Source: Bimuria novae-zelandiae CBS 107.79
Lineage: Eukaryota; Ascomycota; Dothideomycetes; Pleosporales; Didymosphaeriaceae
Direction: 5' to 3'
Length of the DNA: 64,000 nt
NCBI GenBank assembly: GCA_010015655.1
Contig: ML976676.1
Location: 70,987 to 134,986 of the forward strand
The position numbers and the translations under genes were made by a program. Shown piece after piece: positions 58,266 to 64,000 of the stretch. The notes beneath the pieces were generated by a model. It was given only the letters and a program-made list of their open reading frames with translations, was not told the origin of the DNA and made no database searches. Position 1 is the first letter of the stretch. Each line of letters starts with the position of its first letter.

Positions 58266-59130
58266 ATGGAGCAAACTAAAGCACTAAACGCGCTCGAGCC
58301 CTTCCTCGCCCTCAGCAAGACAGCAACCTCCCCCCGAGCAGCAAGTGACCTCGTCACCCAAGCTACCTCCGCACCAAATACCTTCGTCTTCGCCGAGCTC
58401 CTCCAAACACCGAACATCCAGAAGCTTCGAGAGTCGTTAGACTACGCATCACACCTCACACTGCTAGAGATATTCGCCTGGGGCACTTGGGAGGACTACA
58501 AGGGTGCGTTACCAACCGATGGTGCAAGGGAACAGGACACTGACAAGACCAGAACACAATGATCTCCCGAAACTCTCAGAGAAGCAACATGAGAAGTTGT
58601 TAATGCTGAGCTTACTGCCCCTGGCGCGCTCCCACTCTACGCTCACATACCCCGCCCTCCGCTCCGCACTCGACCTCCCCACCATCCGTGCTTTAGAACA
58701 GCTTCTCACCACCGCCATCTACGCCGGCCTGCTCTCTGCTACCCTTGATCCCGCTCACTCGATCGTCTCGGTTACTAGCGTCGCACCGCTTCGCGACCTT
58801 ACGCCCGGCTCCCTACCCGCGCTCCAAGCTACGCTATCTTCGTGGTCGAACCGATGTGACTCCGCACTTGAAGATCTCGAAGCCCGCATTGCAGAGGTGC
58901 GCAAGGCGGCTGTGCATCGTGAGATGCTGAGGCGGAAGAAAGAGCGCGCGATGGAAGTCATGCTGCAGCTAAGTGACGACAAGGGAAAAGGTGGACAACG
59001 GAGGGATGAGGGCTATGATGATGCAATGGACGTGGACGAACAGGGTGGCAGTGGGACTGGAAGGCAATTGCGGGGCACTAAGAGGGGCTTTGCCGGCGGG
59101 TTCTCAGGGCTGGGTAAGAGGCTTGGTTGA
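58266..59130 (+). CDS. csn7: COP9 signalosome subunit 7
   Basis: Exons 58266-58503 and 58553-59130; 49-nt intron; 271 residues. The N-terminus is helical, then a PCI domain: YASHLTLLEIFAWGTWEDYK, KLSEKQHEKLLMLSLLPLA, YPALRSALDLPTIRALEQL and IYAGLLSATLD. A coiled-coil (LEDLEARIAEVRKA, REMLRRKKERA) and a Gly/Asp-rich tail follow. CSN7 is part of the nuclear complex that removes Nedd8 from cullins. eIF3m is the nearest alternative but is longer. Its ATG is only about 240 bp from the remains of a transposon. Confidence 0.87.
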
Positions 59131-59728
59131 GAGCCACGGTCTGAGCATGACACTGAGCACACATGGCTGACATGTGTCTGGTGATAGACTTCTGAGTACT
59201 GGGTGGTGTAGGCCATGTCGTCGCGCCTCGAGTTCGAGAGAGATCGACCACACTGGAGCAGTTGGGGCGATGAGGGGACCGATTTCACGAAGGAATGCAT
59301 TCGTCGGCGTTATATTATAGACTTCCAACTGGTAATGTTGCAAGCAAGCGGTCACAGGCACCGCAATACGGACATCATGAATAACAGAGCTCGATTGAAC
59401 CATGTCCTCATTATAACTATGCCTATGCGTCCCAAATGCTAAAAGGCTATCATGTGCCGAAGCAGAAATTTATGCTGTCCTGTTGCTTGCCTCCGAAAAG
59501 TAACAATGTGCCCCTTCCCAGGGGATATAACCAAAACCCTACTGGTCCAAGAACGCCGTTGTACGCCATGCAGTGCAGCGGGGAACAGAAGTGTCGTGTG
59601 AGACGCGGACAGTGGTGATGTGAGATGGGCGTCCGGAAGGACGGCGGCGAACAGTTTCGAAGGAGCAAGTCGGGGTATTGTATCGAAAACTGGCAACAAA
59701 ATCGCGTGTGACTAGACACTCAACAAGC
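59131..59728. other. intergenic between convergent genes
   Basis: Short frames only, no repeat or gene recognised. Confidence 0.5.
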
Positions 59729-60556
59729 TCAAGCCGGTGCCGCAGAAGGGTACGGCTGCGTGGGCGCTGAAGGGCCCTCAGACTGATTCGCTCTCGCGAG
59801 CTCGCCCGCCATGGAGCGCAACACCTCCCTCGTAGCCTCGACATTGAGCTCACCCCGCTCCTGCGCATCCTTCAGATACTGCTCCCACTCCGGGTCCATG
59901 GGTGCGTCCTGCCCCTGTTCCCGCAGCGCCGCCGCCTGCATGAGCCGCTGATTGAGTGCAAACCCGACGCTCTCATCCAGCACCTGCTCGTCCTCGTCGT
60001 CCTCGTCCTCGTCGTCGCTCGAATCCTGCATCTCCGTATCCGCATGGCGCTCCGGCTGCGTCACTGCCGTCGACGCAGGTACCTCTTCGATCTCAACCTC
60101 GATGTCCGTCTTCACGTTGATGCCGTGCTTGCCCCGCGTGAGGGACGCCGTCGTCCGTCTCCGATCGACCCACTCGCTGATCTCCATGCCCGTTGTATCC
60201 CGCACTTTGACGCCCTCGTCGCGCTCGTATCGCTCCCGCGCCCACAGCGTACCTTCCCACCGGCAGAAGCCCTGGATCTCGCTGTCCGTCAGGCCCAGGC
60301 GGTCGAACGCGTCGAACAGCTTTCGGTGGTGCGGGAAGCGGCCGAGGCGCTTGCGGTGCGGGGCGTATGCGTAGTTGAGCCCGGGATACCGCGCTTCGAT
60401 TGTGTCGAGGGAGCCGTAGAAGGTTGCGGTTTCGATGCGGACTTCGCCGACGAGATTCTTGGAGAGGTGCGCGGAGAAGGAGGGCGGGTCGTTGGGGGAG
60501 GGGTTGGGGAAGAGCGCGTTGTAGACGAGCACGGAGATGGGATTTTTCCTGTGCAT
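59729..60556 (-). CDS. conserved fungal protein of unknown function
   Basis: Single exon, 275 residues. The N-terminal half is well structured in appearance: NPISVLVYNALFP, LNYAYAPHRKRLGRFPHHRK, LFDAFDRLGLTDSEIQGFC and RWEGTLWARERYERDEG. The middle has a long acidic run (about residues 180-195) encoded by TCGTCC-type repeats near 59992-60021. The end carries EWEQYLKDAQERGEL and a Pro/Ala tail. I recall similar fungal hypothetical proteins but no named family. No signal peptide or membrane helix. Nothing in the neighbours suggests a role. Confidence 0.75.
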   Translation of the reverse strand: MHRKNPISVLVYNALFPNPSPNDPPSFSAHLSKNLVGEVRIETATFYGSLDTIEARYPGLNYAYAPHRKRLGRFPHHRKLFDAFDRLGLTDSEIQGFCRWEGTLWARERYERDEGVKVRDTTGMEISEWVDRRRTTASLTRGKHGINVKTDIEVEIEEVPASTAVTQPERHADTEMQDSSDDEDEDDEDEQVLDESVGFALNQRLMQAAALREQGQDAPMDPEWEQYLKDAQERGELNVEATREVLRSMAGELARANQSEGPSAPTQPYPSAAPA

Positions 60557-61684
60557 GTTTGCGGCGTAGTAGGATTCGTTTGATGGGTGTGGTTTGGGAT
60601 TTTCGTATGTATGCGCGCCGATTGTCGATGCTCCGAGAGTGATGTCGCAGTTCAGCTAGCAAGCTGACGTGTCCTGTGGTCTGACGGTGACTCGTATGGA
60701 CGGTGACTTGTATGGACCGTGACTCGAGGGAACGGACGCAAGAAGTAAGTGCTCGGTGGCGCCCTCCCGTTTTCTTCAAAATGCCCCAAAATGAGTCCAC
60801 CCCTGCCCAGGTGCTTATTCTCGGGTGTGACAGTGCGCAGTTGACCGTTCTGCAAGGCCCCGAAAGTTTGTGCCGTCCAATAACGCTTCTTAGCTCGATT
60901 GTCAGCCGCTGTGTGCAAGGCTCCCAGGCGACCTGAACCAGGGTTCCACGGAAATAGCAAGTCTTTGCCAGAAACACCGTGTGGGCGAAGACGCTACTTA
61001 AGGTGTAGAGAGATAGGCACGATTGTAGACTACCCAGTTTCGAAAGGGAGGAAGCTTGGGAAGGCTAGAATTGCAAAGTCTCCTAGTACTAGAGGCAATC
61101 TGCAAGCGTCGGGAACGGTGCCGGAGGAGAAGGCAAAGGTGTGGCGAGGTTCTAGCACGGGGCAAAAATGGAGACAGACGGGCGAGCAGAAAAGGGGATG
61201 CAGCAGGAAAACCCCCTCGACTTAAGCAAAGCCTTGGTCTCACCGCCTCGTCTCTCCAAATTAGCATACAGGACAGCGGACTCGTGAATCCTATGCATCC
61301 CACTCCAGGGCTGCACCACCAGCCTGCCGCAAGGACCGGGGCTGGACGAGCCCAGCGGAGACCCTATCCCTCTTACCCGCAGGCACGGCCACTCATTCAC
61401 ACAAAGGGTGCCTTGCCAGCGTCTGCCGGTGCGACTGCGATGCCCCTCTGCGCTGCGTTGTCACACATCGTGAGTTGTTCTGTATGCGAAGCACGCGCGA
61501 GCCGCCCAATCGCCGCCTCCCTGCGCGCTCAAAACGAAGTCGGTCGCGATCCATTGGCCCTTCGTGACTGCGATTTTCTGCACGAGGACTGAAATCTCGA
61601 CGGCGCCGCTGCAAGCCAAGCGTGCGTTTTCCGGGCCCTTGAGTTCTACCTCGACAGACACATCTTCTAGCACCGCAGCGGGTG
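60557..61684. other. intergenic region left of the Tc1/mariner element
   Basis: Normal base composition, several short frames, none supported. The minus frame 61461-61684 stays open and joins in frame with 63469-63650 if the element is removed (see findings), but no family is recognised. Confidence 0.45.
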
Positions 61685-61686
61685 TA

Positions 61687-63466
61687 CAATGGGTGGAAAA
61701 AAGTGGACTATCGCTCACGTGAACTGCCAAGGCGCTAGTTATCTTATCAATAAGGGCACTTGGTCCGTGCCTCAGCTCCAAACTGAACACCAGGACTCTA
61801 TCACCACCTCGTATATAGCGATTTTTTTCGCCAACAACACCCATTATGCCACCTCAACGCACTAGCGGCCGCCCGAACGACTCTCGCAACCTTACAGAGG
61901 CTCAGAAAGGTGCTATCGTAGCCCTACGCAAGCTCTCGAACACTGAATACGCCTATATCGCTGGCGCGATGGGTTTGAGCATCTCAACACCACAGAAAGT
62001 CTTCAAGAAGGTTGAAAAGGCTTGTGCGGAGGCCTCGCTTGACCTATCGCTTAACAATTTGCTGGCCAAAGTCCATGCTACCCGTATCGGTCCCCTTAGA
62101 GCTGAACCTAAGGTACGCAACGGCAGCAAGCTTAGTGCTTAAATACGTAACGCTATTATATAATTTAGCACTTACGATATTGAAGAATTGACCCGCCACG
62201 TCCTCCAAGAGGTCGGGATTACAGTAAGCCGTCCTACACTAGTCAAAATTGCTCACGAGCACCGCGATCACGACCACACCTACGCTATTATACGAGGTGT
62301 ACGCCTAAAGAAGCCTGAGCTTAACGACGACGATATACGCAACTGAGAGCGCTACGTTGCCTAGATCCTTACCACACACAAGCGCTTTGCTCCTAAGCTT
62401 ATATTTATTTGCTACAACAAAACTAGTAAATCAATTAGAGGCAGGAATCTTCGCGGAGGCAAGCGGTACGTTTAGAGGGCACGTGGCGCTCTAGCTAATA
62501 AATACGCCCTCCCGTATCGCCCACCCTCTTTCAGCCTTATAATCTGCGCTGCTACGTCTACCAATACTACTATTCGCAGTCTAAAACGCCTATATTTAGT
62601 ATAGGTGGCAAAGGAGGAGGAGGATCGCGAGGAGACACTTAAGCGCGTACGCAAAGCTAATAAGAGGGCTTGTAAATTAATTAATAATAAGAGGGCCCGT
62701 GTAGACGTTGCTAGCACCCAGGAGGAGCGCGCTCTTAGTAAGATTAATCGCAATATCCTTTACTATAACAAGGCTACTAAGGCTGCTAATTAAGCTGCTA
62801 GCAAGAAGGGAGGAGCCCTCCGGGCTAGTTGCAAAAACCCTATTACTCCTAATAAGTTCTTTAAATACGAGGACTTTGTATACAAAAGTGGGAAGGGCAT
62901 GAACAGGATCTAGTACGCTAAACGGGTGCTTAAGGACGTTGTTTTTCCCTACTACGAAGCTATACGCGCCAACAACCCCTATGCTTAGGTATTCTTAGTA
63001 CAAGATAACGTCTACCTCCATAGCCTAGGGCTCCGATATTGCGCACCCGAAATCGAAGAGAAGGACATACGCTTCGCTCCGCACTCCCCTAACTCACCCA
63101 ATCTACACCCAATTAAGCGCTGTTTTGGCAGGCTTAAGGGTTTCCTAGAGGACTACGAAGTAAAGAGCGCGTTAAAACAAGCCAAAAACAATGCGGTGGC
63201 ATTCGTACAATCTGTTTGGCAGGAAGATGAGACGATAAGGCAATATATAGCTTATTAACTCTATCCTAATCACTTTCGTGATGTGGCTAAAGCTTGTGAA
63301 AAAGCTGATTATAATAACAACTTTACGGCATCATTTAAATACCTTTACATCTAGTATATTGCTGCTTAAAAGCTACTTTGATGGTAAATTCACGATGTAG
63401 CTGAAATTTTCGGTGTTCAGCCAAGGAATTTCACGTGAGCGATAGTCCACTTTTTTCCACCCATTG
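61687..63466 (+). mobile_element. Tc1/mariner DNA transposon, 1,780 bp
   Basis: Perfect 37-bp inverted repeats (61687-61723 and 63430-63466) begin CAATGGGTGGAAAAAAGTGG. TA duplications lie at 61685-61686 and 63467-63468. One transposase frame fills it. The decay is by point mutation only. Confidence 0.95.
61846..63258 (+). pseudogene. Tc1/mariner (DDE_3) transposase with stops only
   Basis: A single frame of 470 codons from ATG 61846 to TAA 63256-63258, with no frameshift but at least seven internal TAA/TAG/TGA, the first at 62140. N-terminal paired HTH: LTEAQKGAIVALRKLSN and YAYIAGAMGLSISTPQKVF, then EELTRHVLQEVGITVSRPTL. Catalytic motifs: ICYNKTSKSIRG (first Asp now Asn), FLVQDNVYLHS (second Asp kept) and HPIKRCFGRLKGFL (Glu now Lys). 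All changes fit C-to-T or G-to-A. Inactive. Confidence 0.9.
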
Positions 63467-63468
63467 TA

Positions 63469-63835
63469 GCACTGAGCAGCAGTGAATGTTCGCGCAGGAG
63501 CACGCCATGTCGCAGACTGCCCGACTGCGAAACGCACACCCACGAGTCTGTGAGAGATCCATAGCAGTCGCCCAGTGAGGTTGCTACCATTTCTGGGCCT
63601 GAATCATCGGGAAGCCGCATCCCGTTCCGCCCCTGCCAATCACTCGCCACTCGTCTGTGCGCGCGCGAATCCCGGCAGAATTGCCCTCGTCCACCACCTG
63701 GCTCTACACCAACGCTTCACGCACTACCGCATTAGGTTACTGCAGCGGCCAGCTTGACAACCGTGACCACTGGCCGCACTCCCAGACCGACTCTAAGCTG
63801 GTTGACACGCATGATCGCCGTCGTCAGTAATTCAC
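63469..63835. other. upstream region of the Artemis-like gene
   Basis: These 367 bases lie between the transposon end and the ATG at 63836. No regulatory motif is recognised. Confidence 0.5.
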
Positions 63836-64000
63836 ATGTCAACCTTCAAAGGCATCGTGGCCGAGTTCCCTCAAATCCGCATCGATTACTTCAGACAGCA
63901 GCCGGAGCACAAAGCGCCGTTGGCATGCTTCCTAAGCCATGTGCACAGTGATCATTTGGCGGGGCTGGAGTCCCTGAGGGCGCCGTTCGTGTATTGCTCC
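63836..64000 (+). CDS. Artemis/PSO2-type metallo-beta-lactamase nuclease, N-terminus only
   Basis: ATG at 63836; 55 codons, then the window ends. MSTFKGIVAEFPQIRIDYFR opens the frame. FLSHVHSDHLAGLESL follows, in which HxHxDH (residues 35-40) is the zinc-binding motif of the beta-lactamase fold. The short lead to that motif and the phrase SHVHSDHLAGLESL fit the SNM1/Artemis branch of DNA repair nucleases (nuclear, hairpin and crosslink repair). The beta-CASP part is beyond the window, so the subfamily is open. Confidence 0.85.
   Translation, partial: MSTFKGIVAEFPQIRIDYFRQQPEHKAPLACFLSHVHSDHLAGLESLRAPFVYCS

Noticed and set aside
1..64000. CRISPR arrays, bacterial operons and tRNA genes
   Set aside because: The DNA is fungal nuclear; no spaced short repeats were seen, and no cloverleaf with A and B boxes could be recognised by eye. 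A tRNA scan would be decisive.

Overview
The window is nuclear DNA of a filamentous ascomycete, most likely a dothideomycete. The signs are 46-118 nt introns with GT..AG ends and CTGAC-like branch points, the fungal gene set (GT2 hyphal glycosyltransferase, trifunctional HIS4, L-arabinitol dehydrogenase, ADA3, CSN7, CCC2), and AT-rich transposon blocks whose decay looks like repeat-induced point mutation (RIP): CpA changed to TpA on both strands, CpG kept. No species can be named from sequence alone.

Layout. 1-6147 plus 8442-8656 (-): a huge ZNFX1-like SF1 helicase with NFX1-type zinc-finger cysteines and three CbxX/CfxQ AAA domains. It runs off the left edge and is interrupted in its first exon by a 2.3-kb pogo/Fot1-like transposon. 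9247-10701 (+): a conserved fungal protein with one in-frame stop. 11057-13381 (-): DUF6536-type membrane protein. 13.69-17.09 kb: decayed Tc1-like element with an extra ORF. 17564-20404 (-): GT2. 22641-24245 (+): membrane-anchored GH16 protein. 26244-27484 (-): L-arabinitol 4-dehydrogenase. 28213-30941 (-): HIS4. 31683-32969 (+): epoxide hydrolase pseudogene. 33191-35265 (-): ADA3/NGG1. 35.52-43.89 kb: DNA transposon containing a solo LTR and a full Ty1/copia element. 44345-46122 (+): PA-TM-RING protein. 47.0-49.6 kb: decayed DUF6604-like gene. 50111-53629 (-): CCC2 copper ATPase. 54.46-58.03 kb: second nested transposon block with a MITE and a solo LTR. 58266-59130 (+): CSN7. 59729-60556 (-): conserved protein of unknown function. 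61687-63466: Tc1/mariner element. 63836-64000 (+): start of an Artemis/PSO2-type nuclease, cut by the right edge.

The genes are ordinary single-copy host functions (copper loading, histidine synthesis, pentose catabolism, wall and hyphal growth, SAGA and COP9 complexes). They show no operon or metabolite-cluster logic. The variable layer is the repeats: five blocks, at least four of them TA-inserting DNA transposon families, three of them lying between divergently transcribed genes. The most interesting item is the helicase. Removing the transposon and one TA restores its reading frame exactly, and the long frame downstream is still open although the transposon is heavily mutated.
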